The notes: generated by a model not told the origin, from the sequence alone. DNA of 31,712 nucleotides from CAYXVB01 sp964467785 (GCA_964467785.1 CAYXVB010000022.1:1-31712), one strand, 5' to 3'; shown: positions 14,514 to 23,145, counted from the stretch's first letter. Numbers and translations are program-made.

Positions 14514-15596
14514 TTAAGTGCCTGATCTGTTGTCTGTTTTGTTAGATCCCTGTCCAGGGTCCGTATTTTCGAGTGCCGCTTTTGGAGTGATGAACGCTTT
14601 GACCGTGTCCAAGAGCTCGGGAGCGTGAGGATTGGCCTGCGGTAACGCGATCTGGTGCGGGATCTTGAGTGTCCGAGAAAAAACGAAGGTCTGGCGTTCC
14701 GCGAAGTGATCCCGGACGAATTGCATGGCGACCGTCGGGGAAATGGTTTCGTCCGACTCGGAGTAGGCGAGCAGTACCGGTACGGTGCTGACGGAGTCGG
14801 GAGGAGTCTCGCTGCGTAGGCTGCCGCCGAGTGAGATGACTTGCCGTGCCGCGATCAGCGGGATCGCGCGGTTGTAGTGATCAGGAAAGCGGATCAGCGC
14901 GAGCAGATCGGCCGAGGGATTGAATCGGTAGAGCTTTTGCGCGTCTATCGTTTTGATCAAGGCGGAAGCGGCGAAGTTGGACAGATCCGCAAGTACGCTA
15001 CCGCTCGCGAAGTATGGGCTGAGCAGTGCGGCGGAGCGAATGCGGACGCGGGATTTTTCAAAGCGACCATCGAAGCTCATTCGCGGGTGTCGCAGTAGGA
15101 AATCGGAGACGAGGCTACCGCCGGTCGAGAACCCCACGAGAGAAAGCTGGTTGAAGCAGGTCGACATGAGCCGAACGCTTTCTTCGAGTTCGATCTTCCA
15201 GAGCCTGGAGTCGGCGCCGTAGTTGGCGACCTCCGAAGAGGAACCGAACCCAGGGAGTAGAGGCAGGTACACCGTCGCGCCGCCGTCAGCTAATTTCTCG
15301 GCAAGCGCTTCAACCTCGAAAGGAGACGCCGCGAATCCGTGGACGACGATTACAGCGCTATCACCGCGGCCTCGTAGCAGGCGGGCTTCGTTGCCGGCGC
15401 CGATCCCGCCACCGCGGGCATCGAGTCGGAGGGCTTCGGCGTTTTGAGTCTGATTGCGGTCCGCGACTTTCTGCGCCAGTGAGTCCAGGCAGGTATCCTT
15501 GTCCGCACCCAAGGCCGCATGATTCAGCGCGATCAAAGTCAGGAGCAGTAAAGAGCGCCGAAGTTTTGAAGAATTTGGCATAGGTAGCTGTACCAT
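14514..15596 (-). CDS. Exported alpha/beta hydrolase (lipase/esterase-like)
   Basis: Starting at ATG 15596 (or 15581) gives about 360 residues with a signal peptide (SLLLLTLIALNHAALGA). A longer reading frame from 15701 would only add an atypical leader. The alpha/beta-hydrolase core begins VIVVHGFAASPFEVEALAEKL and has the elbow GFSTGG, an acid in YSESDETISP and a His in IPHQIALP. The set resembles monoacylglycerol-lipase/carboxylesterase proteins, with the HGFxxSP oxyanion loop. It would act in the periplasm. It lies between the MMPL exporter gene (117 bases upstream) and the DADDTA gene (67 bases downstream), all on one strand, so a shared lipid substrate is plausible. No clear ribosome site precedes either start. 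Confidence 0.87.
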   Translation of the reverse strand: MVQLPMPNSSKLRRSLLLLTLIALNHAALGADKDTCLDSLAQKVADRNQTQNAEALRLDARGGGIGAGNEARLLRGRGDSAVIVVHGFAASPFEVEALAEKLADGGATVYLPLLPGFGSSSEVANYGADSRLWKIELEESVRLMSTCFNQLSLVGFSTGGSLVSDFLLRHPRMSFDGRFEKSRVRIRSAALLSPYFASGSVLADLSNFAASALIKTIDAQKLYRFNPSADLLALIRFPDHYNRAIPLIAARQVISLGGSLRSETPPDSVSTVPVLLAYSESDETISPTVAMQFVRDHFAERQTFVFSRTLKIPHQIALPQANPHAPELLDTVKAFITPKAALENTDPGQGSNKTDNRSGT

Positions 15597-15713
15597 ATCA
15601 AAATAGTCAAGAGTTAGGGAGGCCTCTTCTTGGCTTGTGAGAACTGGGTCTAGATGAGGTCTAATTATCTGAAAACAAAAAAGAATTGATTGACCCGCCA
15701 TTGCCGGCGCCCT

Positions 15714-18266
15714 TTATGCGGCTTTTTTGGAAGATTCGCCCGGGGCGGGGATGGAATGAGGTCGAACGTGCCGGCGATCGCGCAGCTCGAGCAGCGCGGG
15801 AATTACGGCCAGGCCAGCGCAGATGCTGGTCAGCTCCCCGAGCACCGCCAGCAACCCGAAGCTGAAGAACGCGAGGTTTTTGGCTGCGAGCAGCGAGCTG
15901 TAGCCGATGATCGTGGTGAGGGAGCACAGGCCCACCGCCGCACCCGTGCTGCCGATCACTCGGCGGATGGAGCCTCGCCCTTCTTGCACATAGCGCGACA
16001 CAATGTTGACCCCGTAATCCACGCCGATGCCAAAGGTGATGGGCAAGGCGATGAAGTTGAGGAAGTTGATCTTGATGCCGGCCAGGAGCGCCACGCCGCA
16101 TAGCCAGAGCACTCCCACGAAAAGCGTGAACAGGACGAGCAGAGTGCGACGGAGATCGCGGAAGAGTAGCGTCACCAAGACTACGACGGAGAGAAAGGCC
16201 AGCAGCGTGGCCTTGGGGCCGTCCCGTAAAACGGACTCGAACATGTCCGCCGTCACCGGCAAGGTCCCGGCAACCGGCGTGCCCGGACGGATGGCGTCGG
16301 CGCTCTCGCGAAGGTATCGGACGAAGCGGAAAAGATTTTCGCGCTCCCGGATGTCCGTGGTGATGGGCGGCGTAACCAGCACGACTCTGCCGAGGCTGCC
16401 ATCGGACTCGCGGAAGCGGTCGAGCAGGAGTGGCGGCAAATCCCGCAGTTGAATGGGCCGTAGCGATTCGGGCGAGAGGAAGCTCCGAGCCATGGCCTGT
16501 TCGCGCGGCGGCAGCTGACGGACGATGCGCCGGGGAAGGAGCGTGCGGATCTCGCGCAAGAGGCGGATCTTTTCCGGCTGATCCCGCGGAACGAAGTCCT
16601 GAAGCGTTTGAACGGAGTCGATCATGCTGGAGGGCCCGATGCTTCGCCGGATCTCGCGCAGCCTGTCGGCGATCCGCTGGGTGTCCTCATCCCGTTGCGC
16701 CAGGATGGCCACCGGACTCAGGTAGCGCTGAAAAACCTTGTCGACCTGGTCGGCGTAAAAAGCGGAGCCGTGTTCGAGGCTCTCGCGCGAACGCAGCCGA
16801 GTCAGATCCGTTTCCAGCAGATCGGGTCGGACACGAGTCAATTCAAACACGGACCAGCCCGTCACCGCTAGCGACAGGAGAAGAATGGGGACGGGGAAGC
16901 GCGCCAGCCCTTTGACCAGGTACGCGAAGAAATAGGACCGGAACGCGGGTGCTCCTGTGGCGGACGGAATCTCGCCCGCTGGGTCGGCGGCGGGCAGGGA
17001 TCGCAGGTTTTCGGGCGTGGCGACGCCGCGCACTTCGCGGCGGTTCATCAGGAGCTGCAGCAGCGCGGGCAGGACTGTGAACGAGCTGATCCAGCACAGC
17101 ACCATGCCGGTGAGCCCGATGATGCCGAACTGGCGGAAGCCGCGGAACCCCGTGAGCATCAGGGATCCGTACGAGAGTCCCGCCGCGAGCGCCGCGGTCC
17201 AGGTGGCGCCAGCGCTCCGGATCATCGCCATCCGGAGCGAGAGAGGCGCATCCACGCCCATGCGCCGCTCCTCGAGATAGCGGGCCGTGAGGATAATCCC
17301 GAAGTTGATGCCGTTGCCCACGACGATGCTGGCCAGGAAAGCCGAATTGGCGTTGAGGCTACCCACGAGAAAGTACGCGGCGCCCATCGTCCACAGCGTT
17401 CCCATCTGCACGCTCGCGATCAGCGCGAAGGTCGCGATCCAGGAACGGAAGAAGAGCAGCAGCGCGGCGACTACCGCGATGCCGACGATGGCCGTGGATA
17501 TCTCGAGATCCTCGAGGATGGCGGCCTGCTCCTCGATCATGTTCTGCACGTCGCCGGTGAAGTGGATGCGGATGTCGGGCGCGTACTTCGAGGGATCGAT
17601 CTTGCGGATCGAGTCGTCGACGATGCCTTTGAGCAGACGCAGGCGGTCGATCTCAGTCGAGGACCCCGCCTTGTAGATCAGCATGACCCGGACCCGCTCG
17701 TCTGCGGTCGCATAATATCCTGACGGAAACCGGGTGTAGGCGGCGATGCGGGAGTCGTAAGCGCGTTTGAGGAAGCGCAGGTCGAGCCGGGGTTCGGGAA
17801 TCTCCGTCTCGCTAAAGATGTTGAGCGGATTGTAGAGCTCTTGTTCGTATTCGATGCGTTTTTCGATGGTGTCGCGGATTTTGCGGAGGTCCGCCAGGTC
17901 GACATAAAGCGCCTTGCGCCGTTCAAACCAGGCGAGCTCCCGATCGATCCGGTATTCGACGCCGGCGATCAGGTCCTTTGGCGCGGCGTCGAGCTCGCGG
18001 GCCAAGTCGTCGAGAAATCTGCGGCTCTCTCGCGGATGATCGGAAAAAAGGATGAGCGTCAGGGTGTCCGTCGCTTTGAGGCGGTGCTTGACTTTGCGCA
18101 TGTCCTGGACGCTCCGCGCGTCAGGTGGGAGAAGCTCGGTGAGATCCAGTTTAAGATTCGAATAGAGTTGGATCGATGCCCAGGCTCCCGCCACGGTGAC
18201 AAGCAAGCCAGCCAGGAGAAATGCCCAGGCATGTCGGAGCACGAAGCGTGAGACGCCAGTCAGCAC
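15714..18266 (-). CDS. RND-superfamily MMPL/HAE3-type exporter
   Basis: An 850-residue inner-membrane protein with the RND plan: one N-terminal helix, a large periplasmic loop (about 35-250), five or six helices (about 250-400), a central helix near 465-485, a second loop and a final helix bundle (about 680-830). The C-terminal half has ITFGIGVDYGVNIVSRY, with the Asp used for proton coupling in MMPL proteins. The equivalent segment in the first half reads VVGNGINFGIILTARYLEE, where the usual Asp is Asn. Relatives export lipids, hopanoids or hydrophobic compounds driven by proton flow. No membrane-fusion or outer-membrane partner gene is adjacent. Together with the exported hydrolase and toroid protein downstream it suggests lipid export and processing. 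Confidence 0.9.
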   Translation of the reverse strand: MLTGVSRFVLRHAWAFLLAGLLVTVAGAWASIQLYSNLKLDLTELLPPDARSVQDMRKVKHRLKATDTLTLILFSDHPRESRRFLDDLARELDAAPKDLIAGVEYRIDRELAWFERRKALYVDLADLRKIRDTIEKRIEYEQELYNPLNIFSETEIPEPRLDLRFLKRAYDSRIAAYTRFPSGYYATADERVRVMLIYKAGSSTEIDRLRLLKGIVDDSIRKIDPSKYAPDIRIHFTGDVQNMIEEQAAILEDLEISTAIVGIAVVAALLLFFRSWIATFALIASVQMGTLWTMGAAYFLVGSLNANSAFLASIVVGNGINFGIILTARYLEERRMGVDAPLSLRMAMIRSAGATWTAALAAGLSYGSLMLTGFRGFRQFGIIGLTGMVLCWISSFTVLPALLQLLMNRREVRGVATPENLRSLPAADPAGEIPSATGAPAFRSYFFAYLVKGLARFPVPILLLSLAVTGWSVFELTRVRPDLLETDLTRLRSRESLEHGSAFYADQVDKVFQRYLSPVAILAQRDEDTQRIADRLREIRRSIGPSSMIDSVQTLQDFVPRDQPEKIRLLREIRTLLPRRIVRQLPPREQAMARSFLSPESLRPIQLRDLPPLLLDRFRESDGSLGRVVLVTPPITTDIRERENLFRFVRYLRESADAIRPGTPVAGTLPVTADMFESVLRDGPKATLLAFLSVVVLVTLLFRDLRRTLLVLFTLFVGVLWLCGVALLAGIKINFLNFIALPITFGIGVDYGVNIVSRYVQEGRGSIRRVIGSTGAAVGLCSLTTIIGYSSLLAAKNLAFFSFGLLAVLGELTSICAGLAVIPALLELRDRRHVRPHSIPAPGESSKKAA

Positions 18267-18401
18267 TCCCTATGCCGTTGCACGCACTGATCCGGGCGAC
18301 TCAAGTGAGCCATGTCGACTGTTAGCAGCGCTGGAAAAACGGGCGACCCTGCGTTACTCTCAGATGAACCCAGTCCATTTTAGTTTCGCAAGGAGGCGAG
18401 T
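18267..18401. promoter_or_regulatory. Divergent intergenic region between exporter and barrel genes
   Basis: This 135-base spacer must hold the promoters of the MMPL exporter (minus) and the outer-membrane barrel (plus). AAGGAGG just before 18402 is the barrel gene's ribosome site. I see no convincing promoter pair or palindromic operator. Confidence 0.35.
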
Positions 18402-19040
18402 ATGAAGGTTTTCAAGTACATTCGGACGCTGCTGATCTCTGCCCTTTTCGTCGGCTTGACGTGGGGAGCTGAGCGCGCGCATGCCCTGGATCTCGCGGTC
18501 ATGGGCAATCTCAACATCGGTACCCAGTCCCAGGCCAACCTTGCGGCGAATTACACCGCGGGTACGGTCAGCAATCTTGGCTTTGGCGCGTTGCTCGCCT
18601 TTGACTCGTTTCCGACGATTAAGTCCGAGCTCGGCATCCTTTCGGTCAAGCGCGGTCTGGGTCTGACTTCCTCGACCGGGGGATCGTCGACTTCGACGTA
18701 CAATTATCTGATGGTGCCCTACATGTTCCGCTTCGAGCCGATCTCGCTGATCTCGGTGGGCGCGGGCGCGTATTACGCATACGGCCTGGGAAATTACACC
18801 GTTGCCAGCACGATCCCGGGACTAGCCTCAAGCGACGCGACCTATGAAGCGGGCGGTTACAGCCGCTCCGACTTCGGCCTCATTGCGGGTATTTCACTTA
18901 AGTTCCCGATCCTGCCGCTGTTCAGCCTGCGTCTGGATGCGGATTACGCGCTGGGTCTGAGCAATCTCTACAACAGCTCCGCAGGAAGCGCCTATTTCCG
19001 CGACATCCTATTGATGGCTGGTCTTAACTTCGGTTTCTGA
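18402..19040 (+). CDS. Outer-membrane beta-barrel protein
   Basis: 212 residues with a signal peptide (LLISALFVGLTWGAERAHA, cleavage near 28). The mature part alternates hydrophobic and polar residues in about eight strands, rich in Gly, Tyr and Ser, and ends LLMAGLNFGF. The C-terminal Phe is the classic signal for outer-membrane insertion by BAM. Size and strand number resemble OmpX/OmpA-like small barrels. AAGGAGG lies 6 bases before the ATG, a strong site that suggests high expression. No partner gene is obvious. It is divergent from the MMPL exporter, so it might be the outer-membrane component for that system, but small barrels are usually not export channels. Confidence 0.87.
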   Translation: MKVFKYIRTLLISALFVGLTWGAERAHALDLAVMGNLNIGTQSQANLAANYTAGTVSNLGFGALLAFDSFPTIKSELGILSVKRGLGLTSSTGGSSTSTYNYLMVPYMFRFEPISLISVGAGAYYAYGLGNYTVASTIPGLASSDATYEAGGYSRSDFGLIAGISLKFPILPLFSLRLDADYALGLSNLYNSSAGSAYFRDILLMAGLNFGF

Positions 19041-19053
19041 TCGGGACTTCAAT

Positions 19054-19302
19054 CTATTCTTTGCTGAACTCGGACTCGGTTTCGAAATCAGATTCCGGGT
19101 CCGGGATCAGCGCGCTGCGCTCGGTGGCTTTGATATGGACATGAATGTGATCCAACGCAGTGGGACCCGGCTGCACGCCTGCTTCGAGTTCAGCCACGAC
19201 ATGGTAGCCCTCTGCGTCAAGAAACTCGCGAAGTTTGGCCTCGAGTTCGTCGTTCTCGCAAGTCAGTCTGATTTTTTTCCTAAAATTCAGGCTCTGAGCC
19301 AT
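19054..19302 (-). CDS. Small acidic-tailed protein of unknown function
   Basis: 82 residues from ATG 19302, chosen because GGGAGGA lies just before it; the frame stays open upstream but has no sensible start. The N-terminal half is mixed (MAQSLNFRKKIRLTCENDEL), the middle looks like a small alpha/beta unit with VQPGPTALDHIHVHIKATE, and the end is strongly acidic (PDPESDFETESEFSKE). I do not recognise the family. A DHIHVHIK strand with alternate His could bind metal, but this is speculative. It is divergent from the LysR-like gene with about 200 bases between, an arrangement often seen for a regulator and its target. Confidence 0.65.
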   Translation of the reverse strand: MAQSLNFRKKIRLTCENDELEAKLREFLDAEGYHVVAELEAGVQPGPTALDHIHVHIKATERSALIPDPESDFETESEFSKE

Positions 19303-19503
19303 TTTGTCCTCCCAGGAGTTGATTTGCAGCGGCAGGCATAGGGACCTTCGTAATCCGCAACTCCTTGAAATTCCTTGATCCCATCCATTTCGGCCGGCCG
19401 TCCTTTCGTACTCCCGCAGGAATATGCAGCAACAGTCATGCCGCGGCCGCTTGCTTTGCCGGTGGCTGAAAGTCAGGATAGAGGTTAAGGATCCTCTTCC
19501 ATT
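19303..19503. promoter_or_regulatory. Divergent promoter region of the 82-aa gene and LysR-like gene
   Basis: These 201 bases lie between two divergent starts and should hold both promoters. GGGAGGA at the 19302 side is the ribosome site of the small gene. The plus-strand gene has only AAGGATCC rather far from its ATG. No LysR-type T-N11-A dyad was located with confidence. Confidence 0.35.
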
Positions 19504-20298
19504 ATGAATCGATTGAATTGGGAACTTCACACTCTGAGTCGCGCGGTGGCGTACAAGAATTTGTCGAGCGCTTCGGTGAACATCGGCATGAGCCAGCCTC
19601 AGCTATCGCGAATCGTCGCGCGACTGGAGGAGGAGCTCAAAGTGGTTCTCCTGGACCGCGCTTCGAAGCGCAAGAGCGCCTGGACCCAGGCGGCCCATGA
19701 TATTTCTGAGTTGTATAAAAAAACAACGCGCGACTTCGACCGGCAGCTTTTGCAGCTCGCCGGTCATGCCTATTCGGATCAGCTCCGGGTGGGGACCCTG
19801 GAAGGGCTGATCCCCCTGGCGCTGGAGTTTTGCGACCAAATCTTCGGACAGACGGATGTCCATGAGCTCGATCTCGACGTGCACGATCTCAACAAGCTGG
19901 AGGAGCTTTTCTATAAAGGGGATTACGATCTGATCTTTGTCTCGCGCGAGCCGGTCGCCAAGAAGCCCCGTTTCATGATGAGTCTCGGTTATCAGGAGCT
20001 CGAACTTCGGGACACGGGCAAGAACGTACAGGTCATGAGCTCCTATGAGGCGCAGTCGGGAGCCCACAATCTTAAAAAGCCCACCCGCGAGGAGGAACCC
20101 GACACCAAGGTGCTGGTCAGCAACTCCGTGCTCGTCCGGCAGCATTGGTTCGAGGAATATGGCGGCCATGGCACGATGCCTTCAAAGGTCAGCAAGACCA
20201 AGCCATCGGGCACCTGGGAGCCGGTGATCCTGCTCGGAGCGGACGTGTTTTCGCCGCTCCTTTGGGAGAAGATCGTCAAGTTCAAGCTCGTGCGCTGA
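19504..20298 (+). CDS. LysR-like transcriptional regulator
   Basis: 264 residues. Residues about 6-62 form a LysR-type winged helix-turn-helix: LHTLSRAVAYKNLSSASVNI, then GMSQPQLSRIVARLEEELKV and VLLDR, with the hallmark SQPQLSRxxxxLE. The effector part (about 85-264) has the start of a type 2 periplasmic-binding fold (DQLRVGTLEGLIPLALEFC, GDYDLIFVSREP). It is shorter and more charged than the usual 200-residue LysR effector domain. The protein therefore probably binds DNA as an oligomer, with a reduced or altered ligand pocket. It is divergent from the 82-residue gene, its most likely target along with itself. The ligand cannot be predicted. Confidence 0.82.
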   Translation: MNRLNWELHTLSRAVAYKNLSSASVNIGMSQPQLSRIVARLEEELKVVLLDRASKRKSAWTQAAHDISELYKKTTRDFDRQLLQLAGHAYSDQLRVGTLEGLIPLALEFCDQIFGQTDVHELDLDVHDLNKLEELFYKGDYDLIFVSREPVAKKPRFMMSLGYQELELRDTGKNVQVMSSYEAQSGAHNLKKPTREEEPDTKVLVSNSVLVRQHWFEEYGGHGTMPSKVSKTKPSGTWEPVILLGADVFSPLLWEKIVKFKLVR

Positions 20299-20328
20299 TA
20301 GCGGGCTCGTTTATGTTATGCAGTATTC

Positions 20329-21318
20329 ATGAGCTTGCAGTCTGAGTTCATCTGGGCCCGCGCCTCGGGAAGCCGTCTTGTCGACAAGCTGGGTCTGGAG
20401 TTTTTCCGCGCGCTGCCGCGCTTGCCGGGCGTCTATCGGATGATCGGCGAGTCGGGGGCGATCCTGTACGTGGGCAAATCCAAGAATCTGCGCGCGCGCC
20501 TCAACTCCTACCGCCTCGCCAAGGCGGATCGGGTGTCGCGCAAGATCCTTCGGATGCTGGCGCTGGTCGAGGAGATCCGGGTGGAGCTTTGCCCGGACGA
20601 AAAGAGCGCGCTTTTGCGAGAAAACGCCTTGCTGCGCGAGCACCGGCCTCCTTTCAACGTGGTCAATGTCCGGACGGAGAACTATTATTTCATCGGTCTG
20701 CGGACTATGGGCGGGAGTCTCGAGGCGCGCCTGACCTCGCACGAGGAGCGCGTGCAAGAAGAACTCGAGCGAGCACTCGAGGAGAAGCAGCACGGGAAGG
20801 AAGTCGGAGCGGCGGAATACTTCGGCGCCTACAAAGGGCGCAGGAGCATTCGCGACGGCTACTCGGCGTTGCTCCGGCTGCTCTGGGCCGCGCATCACGA
20901 GATCGAGCGCTTCCACTATCCCGCGATCCTGACCCGCGAGTCGCCGCAGTACCAGTATCGCCTCGCGATCGGCGAGGCCGCAGTCGCACGCTGGATGCCT
21001 TTGCTCCGGAGATTCCTTCGGGGCACTTCGCGCCGCCTGCTCGAGGAATTGACGGCGCGGTTGCTCGAGAACCCGCGCATCCCGCCGTTCATGTACCGGA
21101 CGATCCAGGAGGATCTCGAGCGCGTCGAGGCGTTTTACCGCGTCGGTCCCTGGCGCAATAAAAAGGCCAAGCGCGCGGTCGGGCAGGCAGTGCAAACTTT
21201 GATCGAGCAGGAGAGGCTCGACGACATGCTCGTGGAGATGGCGTTCAGCCCGAAGTCCGCGCGTGGGAAGCGAGCTCGGCCCAGGCTCAGCTCCAAGGCA
21301 GAGGATCCTGCGCCTTGA
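20329..21318 (+). CDS. GIY-YIG endonuclease related to UvrC/Cho
   Basis: 329 residues. The N-terminal 110 residues are a UvrC-type GIY-YIG nuclease: LPGVYRMIGESGAILYVGKS (33-51, with GVY/YVG), KNLRARLNSY, and SALLRENALLREHRPPFN, whose Glu98 matches the metal-binding Glu of UvrC. It lacks the UvrBC-interaction, RNase H-like and helix-hairpin-helix domains of UvrC, so it is closer to Cho, which makes the 3' incision at lesions in UvrABC repair. The C-terminal 200 residues are Arg-rich and not recognised. No Shine-Dalgarno is seen, and TATGTT lies 12 bases before the ATG, so the transcript may be near-leaderless. The 3' end overlaps the convergent glycosyltransferase gene by 32 bases. Confidence 0.87.
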   Translation: MSLQSEFIWARASGSRLVDKLGLEFFRALPRLPGVYRMIGESGAILYVGKSKNLRARLNSYRLAKADRVSRKILRMLALVEEIRVELCPDEKSALLRENALLREHRPPFNVVNVRTENYYFIGLRTMGGSLEARLTSHEERVQEELERALEEKQHGKEVGAAEYFGAYKGRRSIRDGYSALLRLLWAAHHEIERFHYPAILTRESPQYQYRLAIGEAAVARWMPLLRRFLRGTSRRLLEELTARLLENPRIPPFMYRTIQEDLERVEAFYRVGPWRNKKAKRAVGQAVQTLIEQERLDDMLVEMAFSPKSARGKRARPRLSSKAEDPAP

Positions 21319-22297
21319 AAGTCTCGGGCGCGCGCGGCGCGGGCGCCGCGGGATCCACGCCGGCGAGATGGCCCTTGGACACCACTGACTCGTAATGTCG
21401 CAAGTACTCGCGCGCCATATCCAGATGGGTGAGGCCCCGGTACACGCGGGCGCGGCAGGCCTCGGGAGAGTAACGGCGAGTGACTTCGGAAGCGGCGCGC
21501 GCGAGAGTCCGCGCATCGGGAGCCACTACGCCGACATCCGGGGTCACTAGCTCGGAGAGGGATCCGTAGGGCGTCGCCAGCACCGCGCAGCCGCTCGCGA
21601 GCGCCTCGGTCACCGCGATCCCGAAGGGCTCGTGCCAGCGGACCGGAAAAACGAGCGCGCGTGCGCGGCGGAGAATCCTCGATTTATAGGCGTCGCCGAC
21701 CATACCGTGGTAGCGCACGCCCTTGAGGCGCGAGATCCAGCGCAGCCAGCGCTCGGCATGGAGAGGCCAATCTCGACTGCCCAGGACTTCGATCGGAAGT
21801 CCGGAGAGCCGGGCTACCTCGAGCGCGCCCTCAAGGTTCTTGACGCTCCAGGATGCCTTGGCCAGGAATACGAGCGAGTCGCCGCGCAGGGAGGCCGGTT
21901 CGCACGGGTAATCGTCGGGATCGATGCCGTTGTAGACATAAGCGGAGGAGCCGTGGTTTTCCGCGTGTTTGCGCGAGACAAATAGGGAGCGCGCATCGAA
22001 CGATTCACCGGGTTTGCCGTTGCCTTCGATCGTGATCACATAAGGGCGGCGCAGGCGATCCTGCGTGGGCGCCCACAGGTGCAGGATGTCGCAATCGGAC
22101 GGGGTGAGCTCTTCCCAGGACTTGCCGGGCTCGATGGGTACGACTCGGGCGCCAGGAACGGCGCTGCCCGCGCGCGCGACGAGCGTCACGCGATGGCCGA
22201 GCTGGGTGAGCGCGCGGATCATCCAGGCCACGATGCGCTCCGTGCCGCCGTACTTGGGGGGCGGAATTACGGCATTGATGCAGAGAGCGACGTGCAT
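21287..22297 (-). CDS. Glycosyltransferase family 4 (GT-B fold)
   Basis: 336 residues, cytoplasmic. The N-terminal Rossmann part opens MHVALCINAVIPPPKYGGTE, with the Gly-rich acceptor loop typical of GT4, and GHRVTLVARAGS follows. The C-terminal half has FLAKASWSVKNLEGAL (the usual phosphate-binding segment) and HEPFGIAVTEALASGCAVLATPYGSLSEL, which contains the E-x7-E motif that binds the sugar nucleotide. Family members transfer a sugar from UDP- or GDP-sugars to lipids, polysaccharides or small molecules; the acceptor is not predictable. It stands alone on its strand, starts divergently 50 bases from the MBL gene and overlaps the nuclease gene tail to tail. It is not part of a visible polysaccharide cluster. 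Confidence 0.9.
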   Translation of the reverse strand: MHVALCINAVIPPPKYGGTERIVAWMIRALTQLGHRVTLVARAGSAVPGARVVPIEPGKSWEELTPSDCDILHLWAPTQDRLRRPYVITIEGNGKPGESFDARSLFVSRKHAENHGSSAYVYNGIDPDDYPCEPASLRGDSLVFLAKASWSVKNLEGALEVARLSGLPIEVLGSRDWPLHAERWLRWISRLKGVRYHGMVGDAYKSRILRRARALVFPVRWHEPFGIAVTEALASGCAVLATPYGSLSELVTPDVGVVAPDARTLARAASEVTRRYSPEACRARVYRGLTHLDMAREYLRHYESVVSKGHLAGVDPAAPAPRAPETFKAQDPLPWS

Positions 22298-22334
22298 GGG
22301 CTGTAACTTAATGGAGCGTCCTTTTTTTTTGAAG

Positions 22335-22340
22335 TATATT
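22335..22340 (+). promoter_or_regulatory. Possible -10 box for a leaderless MBL transcript
   Basis: TATATT lies 7 bases before the MBL-fold gene's ATG at 22348, which has no Shine-Dalgarno. Read on the other strand the same stretch contains TATACT, suitable for the glycosyltransferase gene. The 50-base spacer therefore probably holds overlapping divergent promoters. Confidence 0.35.
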
Positions 22341-22347
22341 CTCCCCC

Positions 22348-23145
22348 ATGACGGGAGAGTGGATCGAAGTCATCGGTTGTGGCGAGGCGTTTGGGTTCGG
22401 GCTCGGCAACACATCCTACGCGCTCTTGCGGCCCGCCGGCCGCGCCAAACTGCGCCGGGGGCTGCTCATTGACTGTGGTTACCAGATCCCTGAGCGGGTC
22501 TGGGAAAGGAACTTCAGCCCAGATGCGGTCGCCCTCACGCACCTGCATGCTGATCACGCATTCGGGCTCGTGCCGCTGCTGGTCCGCGAATGGGAGGACG
22601 GGCGCAAGCGTCCACTGGAAATCCTGGGGCCTCGCGGCACCGCGCGGTGGCTCGAGCGTGCGTTGGATCTTGGCTATCCCGGCATCCGCTCGCGGTTTGG
22701 CTTTGAGCTCACGCTGACTGAACTGGCCGACGACCGCGAAGCTCGCTGGGAGCAGTGGCGCATCCGTAGCGCGCGGACCGCGCATAGTGTTTTGACCCAT
22801 ACGCTTCGATTTGATCGAGAAGGCTGCGTCTCGTTCGCCGTGAGCGGGGACGGGGCGATCACTCCGGCGGCAGCGCGACTGGTGCGGGCGGAGGGCGGCG
22901 TTGGACTGCTGTTCCAGGAGGTATTTACCGCTGCTCCGGGACCGGCATCCGCGGTGCACGCGGACTGGAAAAGCGTGGCTCGCTTGTATTGCGGACCCGA
23001 CCCCGGCATACCTGGACGGGTTGTCGTGGCGCATGTGTCGCGCCGGGCGCGCACTGCGGTGGGTGCCGCCGTGAAGGTTTGCGTACGCGCTGAAATGGCC
23101 GTGCCTGGAAAAAGATATCCGCTCAAGAGGGGAAAAAAGAAATGA
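22348..23145 (+). CDS. MBL-fold metallo-hydrolase
   Basis: 265 residues, cytoplasmic. The metal motif THLHADHAFG (64-73) has HxHxDH at 65-70, and GLLIDCG before it, TAHS near 155 and FAVSGDG with a conserved Asp complete the beta-lactamase-fold ligand set. The N-terminal VIGCGEAFGFGLGNTSYAL resembles the RNase Z/phosphodiesterase branch (GxGxxxxxxNxS). It lacks RNase Z hallmarks I could check, and an oxidoreductase partner is absent, so the substrate remains open. The tail is basic (KRYPLKRGKKK). The stop overlaps the next ATG (ATGA at 23142-23145), so the two genes are translationally coupled. Confidence 0.87.
   Translation: MTGEWIEVIGCGEAFGFGLGNTSYALLRPAGRAKLRRGLLIDCGYQIPERVWERNFSPDAVALTHLHADHAFGLVPLLVREWEDGRKRPLEILGPRGTARWLERALDLGYPGIRSRFGFELTLTELADDREARWEQWRIRSARTAHSVLTHTLRFDREGCVSFAVSGDGAITPAAARLVRAEGGVGLLFQEVFTAAPGPASAVHADWKSVARLYCGPDPGIPGRVVVAHVSRRARTAVGAAVKVCVRAEMAVPGKRYPLKRGKKK

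Noticed and set aside
13052..18266. A classical hopanoid (hpn) cluster
   Set aside because: The exporter resembles the HpnN type only in general plan, the DADDTA protein is exported and too short for squalene-hopene cyclase, and no other hpn gene is present.
20311..21516. A 401-codon minus-strand frame opposite the nuclease gene
   Set aside because: The plus-strand product has a complete GIY-YIG domain, and the minus-strand translation has no recognisable motif.
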